Origin: Oceanospirillum sp048265165
Lineage (GTDB): Bacteria; Pseudomonadota; Gammaproteobacteria; Pseudomonadales; Halomonadaceae
Assembly (NCBI RefSeq): GCF_048265165.1
Contig: NZ_JBLXCD010000010.1
Coordinates: 13,448 to 77,447 of the forward strand
Direction: 5' to 3'
DNA: 64,000 nt
Shown: positions 8,993 through 17,892 of the stretch, piece after piece
Position numbering within the stretch: the stretch's first letter is position 1
Layout: each line of letters opens with the position of its first letter
Translations under genes and position numbers: made by a program
The notes under the pieces: generated by a model
What the model was told of the DNA's origin: nothing
What the model saw: only the letters and a program-made list of their open reading frames with translations
Databases searched by the model: none

Positions 8993-9945
8993 TATGCAGT
9001 CCCCTCTTTGCCCTGGCTGTTACGGATCAGCATGATCGGCAACACCAGAATAATCAGCATGACAACAGCAACCGCAGATGCCATCGGCCAGTCACGATTC
9101 AGGAAGAACTCATCCCAAAGCACACGACCTATCATCAGGGTATCGGAACCACCTAGCAGCGCCGGAATCACAAACTCACCCACCGCCGGGATAAATACCA
9201 GCAGACAGCCTGCAACCACACCGGGCATCGCCAAAGGCAACGTAATCAGAAAAAAGCTCTGATACGGGCGGGCACCCAGATCTTCTGCGGCTTCCAACAG
9301 GGTCATATCCATTTTTTCCAGCGCGCTATACAGAGGCAGCACCATAAAGGGCAGGTAGGTGTAAACAATACCGATATAGACCGCAAAGTCCGTCTGCATC
9401 ATGATTAACGGCTGATCAATCAGCCCCAGACTCATCAGGGTTTCATTGATCAGACCGTTCTTTTTCAGCAGCCCCATCCAGGCGTAAACCCGCAGCAGGA
9501 AAGAGGTCCAGAACGGCAGAATAACCAGGGCTAACAGCAAGGCACGGGTTGAACCTTCGGTACGGGCCATCAGATAAGCGATAGGGAAAGCGACCAAAAG
9601 CGTAAAGAATGTCGAGATGGCGGCTACCTTAATCGAACTCAGATAAGCGCTAAGGTAGAAGTCATCTTCCAGTAAAAACAGGTAATTACTCAGACTGATC
9701 TTTAAGGTGACGTAGGCCTCTTCCAGGTTCCAGTCCAGAATCGGAGTATAAGGCGGTACCGCAATGGCCGCCTCAGACAGTGAGATTTTGAACACCACGA
9801 CAAAAGGAATAAAGAAGAAGATCGCCAACCAGAGATAAGGTACCGAAACCACCGAGAAACGGCCCCAGTTCACCCGGCGGAAGAAATTGTATCGGGTCAT
9901 CTTGGCATAGGAGTCATTGATCCATGCAATCTTGGAAGCACTCAT
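8992..9945 (-). CDS. potH: Polyamine ABC transporter permease PotH
   Basis: A permease of about 317 residues with an N-terminal cytoplasmic stretch, a first membrane helix around PYLWLAIFFFIPFVVVF, and an EAA loop (LEAAEDLGARPYQSFFLITLPLAMPGVV). I chose the ATG at 9945, which gives a 4-nt ATGA overlap with the potG stop. A start at 9978 would overlap potG further and adds 11 residues without family support. It partners with PotI. Over-long reading of the N-terminus is the only uncertainty. Confidence 0.92.
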   Translation of the reverse strand: MSASKIAWINDSYAKMTRYNFFRRVNWGRFSVVSVPYLWLAIFFFIPFVVVFKISLSEAAIAVPPYTPILDWNLEEAYVTLKISLSNYLFLLEDDFYLSAYLSSIKVAAISTFFTLLVAFPIAYLMARTEGSTRALLLALVILPFWTSFLLRVYAWMGLLKKNGLINETLMSLGLIDQPLIMMQTDFAVYIGIVYTYLPFMVLPLYSALEKMDMTLLEAAEDLGARPYQSFFLITLPLAMPGVVAGCLLVFIPAVGEFVIPALLGGSDTLMIGRVLWDEFFLNRDWPMASAVAVVMLIILVLPIMLIRNSQGKEGTA

Positions 9946-11108
9946 GACGTTAACACCACACAGCTGTCCATATCCCACGACAGAAAGACTTTGTCGTCCC
10001 AGGTAAAGCGGCCACCGGATTCACGATTAGTGTTCGGCTGAGTTACACGAACTTCTTTGCCACTGGCCAGTTTAACTTTAAAGACCGACAGGCTACCCAT
10101 GTAGGCGATATCCAGAATGGTGCCCTGCAAACAGTTATATTGCTGGTTCGGGCGAATTTCGCTGACCCGGATTTTTTCAGGACGAACAGCAACGTGGACT
10201 TCCTGATTCGGCGCACAGCTGATGCCATGGTTAACGCGGAGTTCACCACCGGCTTCCGGTGATGTCACGCAGACAGTATCAGGCTCATCGACCGTCACCT
10301 GCCCTTCAAAAAGGTTCACCGAACCAACAAACTCCGCCACAAAGCGGCTATTCGGATATTCATAGACATCCTGAGGTTCATCGGTTTGTACAATGACACC
10401 GTGATTCATCACACCGATACGGGAAGCCAGCGTCATCGCCTCTTCCTGATCGTGGGTCACCACCACAAAGGTCACACCCAGTTCATCCTGAATATTGATC
10501 AGTTCGAACTGTGTTTCTTCACGCAGTTTTTTGTCCAGAGCACCCAAAGGCTCATCCAGCAGGAGCAGTTTAGGTCGCTTAATCAGAGAACGGGCCAAAG
10601 CCACACGCTGACGCTGACCACCGGACAGTTGATTGGGTTTGCGCTTACCCAGATGACCCAACTGAACCAGACTCAGCATTTCGGCAACGCGTTTTTTAAC
10701 TTCCGCCCCGCGAATACCTTCACGCTTAAGACCAAAAGCAACATTTTCCGCAACCGTCAGATGAGGGAAAAGCGCGTAGGACTGAAACATCATATTGACC
10801 GGTCGGTTCCAGGGCTGGGTCCCCCCCATATCGACGCCATCAATCAGAATCCGGCCACTTGTGGGTGTTTCAAAGCCCGCCAGCATACGTAACAGTGTAC
10901 TTTTACCGGAGCCGGACCCCCCCAGTAAACAAAAGAGTTCATTCTTGTAGATATCCAGCGAAATGTTGTCTACCGCGATAAAATCATCGAATTTTTTTGT
11001 AATGTTTTCGATCTGAACAAACGGCTGAGCATCGGTTTTCCAGCTGGGCACCTGTACGTTCGTCCGTTCACTGATTTGACTAAGATCTGTATGTTGCGGA
11101 GAAGTCAT
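9942..11108 (-). CDS. potG: Polyamine ABC transporter ATP-binding protein PotG
   Basis: A 388-residue cytoplasmic ATPase with Walker A GGSGSGKST, signature motif LSGGQRQRVALARSL, Walker B LLLLDEPLGALD, the H-loop VVTHDQEEA, and a C-terminal TOBE domain. It energises polyamine import through PotH/PotI. It lies 76 bp after the potF copy 2 stop and overlaps potH by 4 nt, so the transporter genes form one operon. The N-terminal 30 residues before FVQIENITKKFDDFIAVDNI are a short extension, as in E. coli PotG. Confidence 0.93.
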   Translation of the reverse strand: MTSPQHTDLSQISERTNVQVPSWKTDAQPFVQIENITKKFDDFIAVDNISLDIYKNELFCLLGGSGSGKSTLLRMLAGFETPTSGRILIDGVDMGGTQPWNRPVNMMFQSYALFPHLTVAENVAFGLKREGIRGAEVKKRVAEMLSLVQLGHLGKRKPNQLSGGQRQRVALARSLIKRPKLLLLDEPLGALDKKLREETQFELINIQDELGVTFVVVTHDQEEAMTLASRIGVMNHGVIVQTDEPQDVYEYPNSRFVAEFVGSVNLFEGQVTVDEPDTVCVTSPEAGGELRVNHGISCAPNQEVHVAVRPEKIRVSEIRPNQQYNCLQGTILDIAYMGSLSVFKVKLASGKEVRVTQPNTNRESGGRFTWDDKVFLSWDMDSCVVLTS

Positions 11109-11184
11109 AAAACACTCGACTCTTATGTAGTATTGTTATTGTTCAAGGCCTCCCGCCCTTTAACAGGCAGAAGGCCTCTGACCT

Positions 11185-12276
11185 TTATCGGCCTGTTTTG
11201 ATATTGACCCAGGTACGGGTTAACAGACGGTCAAATCTTGAAGTATGGGCTTTCTGTGCAAACAGCTTGGCTTTGACAGCGTCTGAAGGATAGATGCCCG
11301 GATTAGAGATTACATCTTCATTCAGCAGAGGCTCAGCAGCTTTATTCGGCACGGCATAGTAAACATAGTTGGAAATACCCGCCGCGGTTTCACCTTGCAG
11401 GATGTAATCGATAAACTGGTGTGCTGCTTCAGGATGTGGCGCATCAGCAGGAATAGCCAGCAGATCGAACCAGATCAGCGTTCCCTCTTTCGGGATGGAA
11501 TAGCCAACATTGACACCCTGACCGGCCTCTTCTGCCCGGCTTTGCGCCTGCAGGATGTCGCCGTTGTAGCCCAGTGCCACACAGATATCACCATTGGCCA
11601 GATCTGAGATATATTTGCCGGAATGGAAGTACTTGTAGTCGCCACGCACCTTTTCCAGCACTTCAGCACCCTTTTTCAGGTCTTTTTTGCTTTCAGAGTT
11701 CGGATCAACCCCAGCGTAGTTCTGGGCGATTGCCATCACTTCTGCCGGAGAGTCCAGCACACCAATACCGCAATCTTTCAGTTTAGCCGTCACTTCCGGG
11801 TTAAAAATCAGATCCAGAGTGTCAAACTCCATATCCCCTAAGCGAGCTTTTACTGCATCGACATTATAGCCCAGACCGACCGTTCCCCAAGCATAAGGTA
11901 TGTTGTGCAGGTTACCTTCGTCGTGACTGGAAATTTTCTCCACCAGAGCAGCATCCAGGTTACCCAGATTACTCAGTTTGGATTTATCAATCTCACTATA
12001 GATTCCGGCCTGCAGCTGGCGTTCCAGGAAAGCACCGGTAGGGACAACAACATCATAGCCTGAACCACCAGCCATGAGCTTGGCTTCCAGAACTTCGTTA
12101 CTGTCATAAACATCATAGTTAACCTTGATACCCGTTTCCTTCTCAAATCGGGTAATCGCTTCCGGCTCAATATAGTCGGACCAGTTATAGATGTTCAGCA
12201 CCTTATCATCGGCAAGGGCATTACCGGCAAGTAGTGCACTGCATACAGACAGGGTAAGGGCTTTTTTTATTGTCAT
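11185..12276 (-). CDS. potF: PotF-like periplasmic putrescine/spermidine-binding protein (copy 2)
   Basis: Binding protein of the PotGHI transporter. I set the start at the ATG at 12276: AGAGGAA lies 8 nt upstream and the product begins directly with a signal peptide (MTIKKALTLSVCSALLAGNALA). The upstream in-frame ATG at 12321 would put 15 extra residues before it. The mature part opens with LNIYNWSDYIEPEAITRFEKETGIKVNYDVYDSNE, diagnostic of PotD/PotF. It lies 76 bp upstream of potG, and about 200 bp downstream of puuA copy 2 with a GGCCAG/CTGGCC hairpin (12373-12388) between. That hairpin may help set the high binding-protein to permease ratio. Confidence 0.92.
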   Translation of the reverse strand: MTIKKALTLSVCSALLAGNALADDKVLNIYNWSDYIEPEAITRFEKETGIKVNYDVYDSNEVLEAKLMAGGSGYDVVVPTGAFLERQLQAGIYSEIDKSKLSNLGNLDAALVEKISSHDEGNLHNIPYAWGTVGLGYNVDAVKARLGDMEFDTLDLIFNPEVTAKLKDCGIGVLDSPAEVMAIAQNYAGVDPNSESKKDLKKGAEVLEKVRGDYKYFHSGKYISDLANGDICVALGYNGDILQAQSRAEEAGQGVNVGYSIPKEGTLIWFDLLAIPADAPHPEAAHQFIDYILQGETAAGISNYVYYAVPNKAAEPLLNEDVISNPGIYPSDAVKAKLFAQKAHTSRFDRLLTRTWVNIKTGR

Positions 12277-12473
12277 GTTCAGTTCCTCTGAAAGAGCACG
12301 CCCGATCAAGGTGTCGTGCATTATTTTTTATCGTAGATTGCGGGTTAATTCATTCTTCTTCCTAAACGTTCCGGCCAGAAGGCTGGCCTCCCGGATCGAA
12401 TCATTTTCATGGCAGGCATAACCGCCTTTACCTGTCTGCTACCCTGCCGGTCTCACACTGAGAGCAGGTCGGT

Positions 12474-13847
12474 TTACAGATAGGCTTCATATTCGATATC
12501 AGAGATACGCCCCTGAATCTTGCGCTGCTCCTGCTCTTTGGCAGCCGAGAACACACGGATAAAGGATTCACCCATATACTCTTTCAGCACTTCACTCTCT
12601 TTCAGTGCTTCAGTGGCATCATCCCAGCGGGTTGGCAGACGAGGCAGATCACGCGCCTCAGCTTCAGCATAAGCGTCACCTTCAATTGCAGATGGTGGCT
12701 GAAGCTTGTTCTCAATACCGTATAAAGCACCTGCAAGCACAGAGGCCAGTACCAGATATGGGTTAGCATCAGCACCGGACACACGGTGCTCAATACGACG
12801 GGCCACAGGCTCACTTTCCGGTACACGCAGGGCAACAGTACGGTTCTCATAACCCCAGCTGGCAAATGTCGGCGCATGAGCACCAGCGGCAAAGCGTCGG
12901 TATGAATTCAGATGAGGTGCAAAGATCAGCATACTGTCAGCCATGGTTTCCATCAGTCCTGCAATGGCATGACGCAGAAGTTCAGAACCCGCTTCAGTGC
13001 CATCGTTAAAGACGTTATTACCGTCGTTATCGATCAGGCTGAAATGCGTGTGGAAACCATTACCGCTCTTATCGGCATAAGGTTTAGCCATAAAGGTCGC
13101 ACCATAACCGTGCTTACGGGCAACGCCTTTAACCAGACGTTTGAACAGGGTAGCGTGGTCTCCAGCCAGAGCCGGATCAGCCACATGCATCAGGTTGATT
13201 TCAAACTGACCGGGGCCCAACTCAGAAATAATCGTATCCGCCGGAATGCCCTGCTCCTCGCAAGCGCTGCGGACATCGGCAAAAAAGGAGGAAAGGCCAT
13301 CCATCTCTTCAATGGAGTAGCAGTCCGTCTCCGTCAGACGACGACCATGACCTTCCGCAAGAACTGGCGGCTCAGGGAAACGCTGCTCTTCAGAAGCTCC
13401 ATCCAGCAGATAGAACTCCAACTCGGTGGCCATCACAGGCGTCAGACCGATCCGGGCAAAGCGATCAACAATACTCAGCAGAATTTGGCGAGGGTCGGCA
13501 TCAAAAGGTTTACCATCCGGATCAAACATCATGGCCAACACCTGATCCCGGGGAGCATCCGCCCAGGGTACATTCACAGGATTTGCATGCACCGGCATAC
13601 AAACGCCATCACTGTCGCCGGTTTCAAAAACCAGGCCATTTTCCAGTACATCATCACCCCAGTTATCAAAACCGATAACAGAGCGCGGTAGCTTAACGCC
13701 CTCTTTAAACGCCTTCTCTGAACCATTAGCCGGCATACGTTTACCGCGCAGATTCCCATTCAGGTCGGTAATAAACAGATCAAACTCTTTGTTGCCGGTA
13801 TCTGAGCTATCAAAGCTCTTGTTATCACCATTAAAATTCACAGACAT
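12474..13847 (-). CDS. puuA: Glutamine synthetase family protein, PuuA-like gamma-glutamylputrescine synthetase (copy 2)
   Basis: A 457-residue glutamine-synthetase-fold ligase. Recognisable blocks are DLNGNLRGKRMP near the N-terminus, ATELEFYLLDG, TFMAKPYADKSGNGFHTHFSL with the metal and ammonia/amine-site residues, and EHRVSGADANPYLV. It is distinct from copy 1 at 402-1748, with many substitutions in shared blocks, so the two probably differ in amine preference (inferred). It heads the leftward operon puuA-potFGHI and is divergent from gntR. The shared control region carries at least three TGATCA-core palindromes. An AGAGAG site precedes the ATG. Confidence 0.87.
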   Translation of the reverse strand: MSVNFNGDNKSFDSSDTGNKEFDLFITDLNGNLRGKRMPANGSEKAFKEGVKLPRSVIGFDNWGDDVLENGLVFETGDSDGVCMPVHANPVNVPWADAPRDQVLAMMFDPDGKPFDADPRQILLSIVDRFARIGLTPVMATELEFYLLDGASEEQRFPEPPVLAEGHGRRLTETDCYSIEEMDGLSSFFADVRSACEEQGIPADTIISELGPGQFEINLMHVADPALAGDHATLFKRLVKGVARKHGYGATFMAKPYADKSGNGFHTHFSLIDNDGNNVFNDGTEAGSELLRHAIAGLMETMADSMLIFAPHLNSYRRFAAGAHAPTFASWGYENRTVALRVPESEPVARRIEHRVSGADANPYLVLASVLAGALYGIENKLQPPSAIEGDAYAEAEARDLPRLPTRWDDATEALKESEVLKEYMGESFIRVFSAAKEQEQRKIQGRISDIEYEAYL

Positions 13848-13994
13848 TTTCTATCTCTCTTATAAAACTTTGCGAAATGCGCCAGCCGTCATACTTCTTG
13901 CATCGGAATCAGCCGGACAAAAAAATTGAAGCCTTGCTACCACCTGATACCGGAAATACTTTGATGTCATAGCGTGACCCGTATCAGGAAAAAC

Positions 13995-14046
13995 TTATTT
14001 ATTTGTGATCACATTTTCTGTTAATGATATGATCACAAATAAATAA
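13995..14046. promoter_or_regulatory. Double operator: 17-bp perfect inverted repeat containing two TGATCA palindromes
   Basis: Positions 13995-14011 and 14030-14046 are perfect reverse complements (17 bp), separated by 18 nt. Each arm contains its own palindromic core: TGTGATCACA at 14004-14013 and ATGATCACAAAT at 14029-14040. The region lies between divergent puuA copy 2 and gntR. On the minus strand a TTGACC (14055-14050) could serve as a -35 box, which puts the right arm within that promoter. The likely ligand is the GntR protein encoded alongside. Confidence 0.7.
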
Positions 14047-14087
14047 CTCGGTCAATCTATCCGGTTAAAGATTTTTATCTGCACCAT

Positions 14088-14130
14088 TTTGGTGATCACA
14101 AGCCAGGAAACGCACCTTAATTGTGATACC
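14088..14130. promoter_or_regulatory. Further operator sites upstream of gntR
   Basis: TGGTGATCACAA at 14090-14101 is a near-perfect copy of the palindrome. A half-site TTGTGATAC follows at 14121-14129. Both are 100-145 bp before the gntR start, consistent with autoregulation. Confidence 0.6.
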
Positions 14131-14232
14131 TTGCATTGCAGGTCAGAAGTTGCGGAGCAAAGACCGAATCAGCGTCTAAAACAACAAAAATATACAGTGT
14201 CTTAAATAAACACGGGATCAGGCGGCCAAATA

Positions 14233-14943
14233 ATGGACAAAAAATCACCGATACAAATTACATTAACCAAGCGTGACGAAGCTGTAACTATCACCCAGTG
14301 GGTATATAGCACCTTGCGCAACGCGGTCATGAATGGCCAGATCCTCCCCGGCCGGGCGCTAACCATACGTGAACTGGCAGCTATACTGGACGTCAGCCCA
14401 ATGCCGGTGCGGGAAGCGCTACGTCAACTGGCTGCAGAAAATGCCCTGGAAATTCAGGGAAATCGTCGGGTTATGGTGCCAAAGATGACCGCCATGAAAT
14501 TCAGTGAACTGTGCGAAGCCCGTATCACTCTGGAGTCTCATGCGGCAGCACGCGCTCTGCCCTATATTGATAACAACAAGCTTGCAGAACTGATCGCACT
14601 GGATAAAGAGATCGATGAAGCTCAGGAAAACGGCAACCTGGAGCAGATCACCATCCGTAACCAACGCTTTCACCGCTGCCTCTACACGGCAAACCCGCAC
14701 CAGATCACCCTGCCTCTTATTGAAAGCCTCTGGTTGCAGCTTGGCCCCTTCATGAAACTGGCAAACTCGCGCCTGAAGGAGCACTACACCATTGACCGGC
14801 ACAATGAAGCTCTTGAAGCGATCAATAAAAAAGATGCCCTGGCCCTTCAGATGGCCATTGCATCAGATATCCGGGAGGGCTTTGCATTTGCAGGGACGCC
14901 GGAGCTGCTTTATAACTTTATTGAACAGTCAGGGGCTGAATAA
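14233..14943 (+). CDS. GntR family transcriptional regulator (FadR/FCD type)
   Basis: A 236-residue protein with an N-terminal winged helix (about residues 22-85; ILPGRALTIRELAAILDVSPMPVREALRQLAAENAL is typical GntR) and a C-terminal helical FCD ligand domain (LCEARITLESHAAARAL, NQRFHRCLYTANPH, NEALEAI) that usually binds an organic acid or amine through a metal. FCD regulators are mostly repressors released by a pathway metabolite. It sits between puuA copy 2 and spuC and is surrounded by palindromes with the GTGATCAC core, so it is the prime candidate for controlling the whole polyamine regulon, with a polyamine or its catabolite as inducer (inferred). AGGCGG precedes the ATG. Confidence 0.9.
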   Translation: MDKKSPIQITLTKRDEAVTITQWVYSTLRNAVMNGQILPGRALTIRELAAILDVSPMPVREALRQLAAENALEIQGNRRVMVPKMTAMKFSELCEARITLESHAAARALPYIDNNKLAELIALDKEIDEAQENGNLEQITIRNQRFHRCLYTANPHQITLPLIESLWLQLGPFMKLANSRLKEHYTIDRHNEALEAINKKDALALQMAIASDIREGFAFAGTPELLYNFIEQSGAE

Positions 14944-15103
14944 AACAGAATAGAACAGAACTAGCGCAGCCCCATTGCCAATCCGGACGATACAGCCTCT
15001 GCTAATGCGGGCAGGACACCTGAAGGAGGGAGGGCTGCGCAGCCTCCGCTTAACCAGAGAACCCTACCTCGCTGATCTGCCCTTATGGCACCTCTCCTCA
15101 AAT

Positions 15104-15117
15104 TTCGTGATCACAGC
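15104..15117. promoter_or_regulatory. TGTGATCACA-type operator, distal spuC site
   Basis: GTGATCAC at 15107-15114 in the 460-bp gap between gntR and spuC. One of four copies in this gap. Confidence 0.5.
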
Positions 15118-15187
15118 CAACAAAACACAGAACCGCACAGCAAGAAAATAGCCCTTAAAAATCAACAATATGACAAGACCTTGCCAC

Positions 15188-15200
15188 TTTGTGATCAAAA
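15188..15200. promoter_or_regulatory. TGTGATCA-type operator, spuC upstream site
   Basis: TTTGTGATCAAAA at 15188-15200, a partial palindrome 41 bp before the best copy at 15229-15244, close to four helical turns. Confidence 0.5.
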
Positions 15201-15216
15201 TAGCTCAATGGATCGT

Positions 15217-15245
15217 TTGACTTTTCTTTTTTGTGATCACAAAAT
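15217..15245 (+). promoter_or_regulatory. spuC promoter with 16-bp perfect palindrome in the spacer
   Basis: TTGACT at 15217-15222 and CAAAAT at 15240-15245 are spaced by 17 nt. The perfect palindrome TTTTGTGATCACAAAA (15229-15244) fills the spacer and the start of the -10, a classic repressor placement. Another half-palindrome, TGATCACAAA, lies at 15288-15297. Confidence 0.6.
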
Positions 15246-15284
15246 AAAGAACTAATTACCATAAAGACTGAATAATACGTTATA

Positions 15285-15298
15285 ACCTGATCACAAAT
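15285..15298. promoter_or_regulatory. Proximal operator site before spuC
   Basis: TGATCACAAA at 15288-15297, about 110 bp before the spuC start. It resembles the right arm of the double operator at 14030. Confidence 0.45.
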
Positions 15299-15403
15299 GA
15301 CCTATAAAAAATGGCTTTGATAAGGCATACAGCACTCACTCAACAGGCTGAATCAAACAATATCGGACATTAGCATAGGCACAACCAACCAGAGGATTAG
15401 CAA

Positions 15404-16780
15404 ATGGCTGCTGAAAACAACAACACTCAAGCGTGGCAGGCACTGGATGCAAAACACCACCTGCACCCATTTACCGACACCGGCGCACTGAACCAAAAAG
15501 GTGCACGTGTTATCACCAAAGCAGAAGGTGTTTACCTTTGGGATAGTGAAGGCCAAAAGATGCTGGACGGTATGGCCGGTCTTTGGTGTGTGAACATGGG
15601 CTATGGTCGTCAGGAGCTTATCGATGCAGCATATGAGCAGATGAAGACGCTGCCCTTCTACAACACCTTTTTCCAGACCACTCATCTGCCGGTGGCTAAA
15701 TTAGCTCAGGCCATTGCTGAAGTAACGCCAGGTGATCTGAACCGGATCTTCTTCGCCAACTCCGGATCAGAAGCGATCGACACCATTATCCGCATGGTTC
15801 GCACTTACTGGGTTACTCAGGGTAAGCCCTATAAAAACATTTTGATTGGCCGTGAAAATGGTTATCACGGCAGCACCCTTGGCGGGGCAAGTCTGGGCGG
15901 AATGAGCGGTATGCACAAACAGGGCATCCCGATGGTGGGCGGCATTGAGCACATTCGTCAGCCCTACTGGTATGGCGAAGGTGGCGACATGACCGAGGAA
16001 GCATTCGGTCTGGCCTGCGCGAAAGCCCTGGAAGAGCGTATTCTTCAGGTGGGCCCGGATAACGTGGCGGCCTTTATCGGTGAGCCGATTCAGGGCGCTG
16101 GCGGCGTTATTGTACCGCCGGCAAATTACTGGGCAGAGATCCAGAAAATCTGTAAAAAATACGACATTCTGCTGGTTGCGGATGAAGTGATCTGTGGCTT
16201 TGGCCGTACCGGCAGCTGGTTTGGCAGTCAAACTCTAGGAATTGAGCCGGATCTGATCTCTATGGCGAAAGGCCTATCGTCCGGTTACCTGCCCATCTCC
16301 GCCGTCGCAGTGGGAGATCGCGTTGCGGATGCTCTGGAAGGGATGGGCGAAGACTTTAATCATGGCTTTACCTATTCGGGCCATCCGGCGGCAGCAGCGG
16401 TTGCTCTGGCAAACATCGAACTGATGAAGAAAGAAAATATCATTGAGTATGTTGCCAAGGATATCGGCCCTTACCTACAGAAAAAACTACGCGAAACCCT
16501 ACAGGATCATCCTCTGGTGGGCACCATCGACGGTGTTGGCCTGATCGCCGGGTTTGCCCTGATGAAAGATAAAACCACTAAAGAGCAGTTCCCGTCTGAT
16601 ATTGATGTCGGCTATATCTGCCGTGAGCACTGCTTTAACAATGGCCTGATCATCCGTGCTGTTGGCAGCCGTATGGTGATGTCTCCGCCACTGGTGATCA
16701 CCCATGCTGAAGTGGATGAGCTGTGCGAGAAAACGAAATATTGCCTTGATCTGACATTGGAATCTGTCAATCAGCTGTAA
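15404..16780 (+). CDS. spuC: Putrescine/polyamine:pyruvate aminotransferase, SpuC type
   Basis: A class III PLP aminotransferase of 458 residues. Family blocks visible are HHLHPFTD near the N-terminus, GMAGLWCVNMGYGR, FFANSGSEAIDT, ENGYHGSTLGG, DEVICGFGRTGSWFG and the Schiff-base lysine in SMAKGLSSGYLP. The closest known group transfers an amino group from putrescine (and related diamines) to pyruvate, giving 4-aminobutyraldehyde and alanine, the glutamate-free route of putrescine breakdown. With the gamma-glutamyl enzymes also present, the organism appears to have both routes. The promoter carries the GTGATCAC palindrome, linking it to the gntR regulon. An omega-amino-acid (beta-alanine) transaminase role cannot be excluded. 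Confidence 0.88.
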   Translation: MAAENNNTQAWQALDAKHHLHPFTDTGALNQKGARVITKAEGVYLWDSEGQKMLDGMAGLWCVNMGYGRQELIDAAYEQMKTLPFYNTFFQTTHLPVAKLAQAIAEVTPGDLNRIFFANSGSEAIDTIIRMVRTYWVTQGKPYKNILIGRENGYHGSTLGGASLGGMSGMHKQGIPMVGGIEHIRQPYWYGEGGDMTEEAFGLACAKALEERILQVGPDNVAAFIGEPIQGAGGVIVPPANYWAEIQKICKKYDILLVADEVICGFGRTGSWFGSQTLGIEPDLISMAKGLSSGYLPISAVAVGDRVADALEGMGEDFNHGFTYSGHPAAAAVALANIELMKKENIIEYVAKDIGPYLQKKLRETLQDHPLVGTIDGVGLIAGFALMKDKTTKEQFPSDIDVGYICREHCFNNGLIIRAVGSRMVMSPPLVITHAEVDELCEKTKYCLDLTLESVNQL

Positions 16781-16788
16781 TCCACTGA

Positions 16789-16815
16789 AGGCCTCCTCAC
16801 CGGGAGGCCTGATTT
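16789..16815 (+). terminator. Hairpin after spuC
   Basis: AGGCCTCC (16789-16796) pairs with GGAGGCCT (16803-16810). The following GATTTC is a weak T-tract, so termination may be incomplete and allow read-through to the LuxR-type gene. Confidence 0.45.
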
Positions 16816-17007
16816 CAGACAGGAGCAGCCCACCCGGTTCGTCCGCTAATGTCGGAAAACAAACCAAACAAATAAAACAATAAAGCCATGCAATTAATTC
16901 AACCAAACCGGATAATCAGAAGCAGGTTTTTATCAGCAGTAAAATCTGACACCACACAGCAAACCGCCTCAACATTACACACTGCAGCCACCGGAGTGAC
17001 ATCGTCT

Positions 17008-17817
17008 ATGCAAAGCAAAAATCATCCGGAGCTTATTACTGCCCATTGCGCCCGGGATATCGCATCCCTGATTAACCATATTAAAGTCCCTAGTTTTATG
17101 CCCGTGCTGGAAGAGGTGCTCAGCAATCACTGTAATTTTGATACTATCTTAGTGGTCACCTACAAAAAGTCTTTTAAACCCATCATTCTGCACCCGAAAG
17201 ATCCGGCAGAACACAGCCCGACTCTCAAAGCCTATATCGATAAAGCCTATATTCTCGATCCTTTGTTTAACAGTATTCAGAACGGCCCGGGGGCAAACGT
17301 ATCACGGCTGGTTGATATCGCACCGGACTCTTTTGATCAGACAGAGTATTACCAGTCCTGCTACCGTAAGTTTGACCTGGTGGATGAAGTCAATATGACC
17401 ATTTCTCTAAGCCAGCATACAACCTGTGCTATCGCCCTGGGGCGTAAATCAGCCCTGGGCACTATCACCCGTGCCGAGCTGAACCGGCTTAAAAGTATCT
17501 TTCCGGTCATTGAGGCACTGATTCAGCAATTCTGGCAGGCGCAATCCGGTGAATTTGTAAAATATGAGAAATCAGAGGGGCCCCTCAAACAAGCACTAAA
17601 GACCTTCGCCAGTGGCGTGCTGACCCAGCGTGAGCAAGAGATTCTGGGACTTATTCTTCAGGGACACTCATCCAAGGCGATAGCAGACCTTCTCAGTATC
17701 AGTGTCGGCACCGTTAAAGTGCACCGTAAAAACATTCACAGCCGCCTGAACACCTCAACTCAGTCTGAAATTTTTACGCTGTTTTTAAACCATCTGAACA
17801 ATCTTGAAAACGGATAA
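17008..17817 (+). CDS. LuxR-type helix-turn-helix transcriptional regulator
   Basis: The C-terminus (last 65 residues: LTQREQEILGLILQGHSSKAIADLLSIS...VKVHRKNIHSRL) is a GerE/LuxR-type helix-turn-helix. The N-terminal 190 residues are a sensor region that I cannot assign to a named ligand domain; no receiver aspartate pattern is seen. I chose the ATG at 17008 because CGGAGTG lies about 10 nt upstream. The in-frame ATG at 16888 lacks a ribosome site and would add 40 residues of low-complexity sequence. It follows spuC, so control of putrescine catabolism is plausible. It is closed by the terminator at 17855. Confidence 0.82.
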   Translation: MQSKNHPELITAHCARDIASLINHIKVPSFMPVLEEVLSNHCNFDTILVVTYKKSFKPIILHPKDPAEHSPTLKAYIDKAYILDPLFNSIQNGPGANVSRLVDIAPDSFDQTEYYQSCYRKFDLVDEVNMTISLSQHTTCAIALGRKSALGTITRAELNRLKSIFPVIEALIQQFWQAQSGEFVKYEKSEGPLKQALKTFASGVLTQREQEILGLILQGHSSKAIADLLSISVGTVKVHRKNIHSRLNTSTQSEIFTLFLNHLNNLENG

Positions 17818-17854
17818 CATGGCAATTCAGACCAAACATTGATTACCAGACCCG

Positions 17855-17883
17855 AAAGCGCACCAAAGCTGGGCGCTTTTTTT
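17855..17883 (+). terminator. Rho-independent terminator after the LuxR-type gene
   Basis: AAAGCGC (17855-17861) pairs with GCGCTTT (17873-17879), and the T-run extends to 17883. Confidence 0.8.
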
Positions 17884-17892
17884 GCCATCAGC

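Noticed and set aside
12912..13691. Long plus-strand open frame of 259 codons opposite puuA copy 2
   Set aside because: Antisense to a well-supported gene; its residue composition (rich in His, Arg, Gln, Thr) is typical of a shadow frame.
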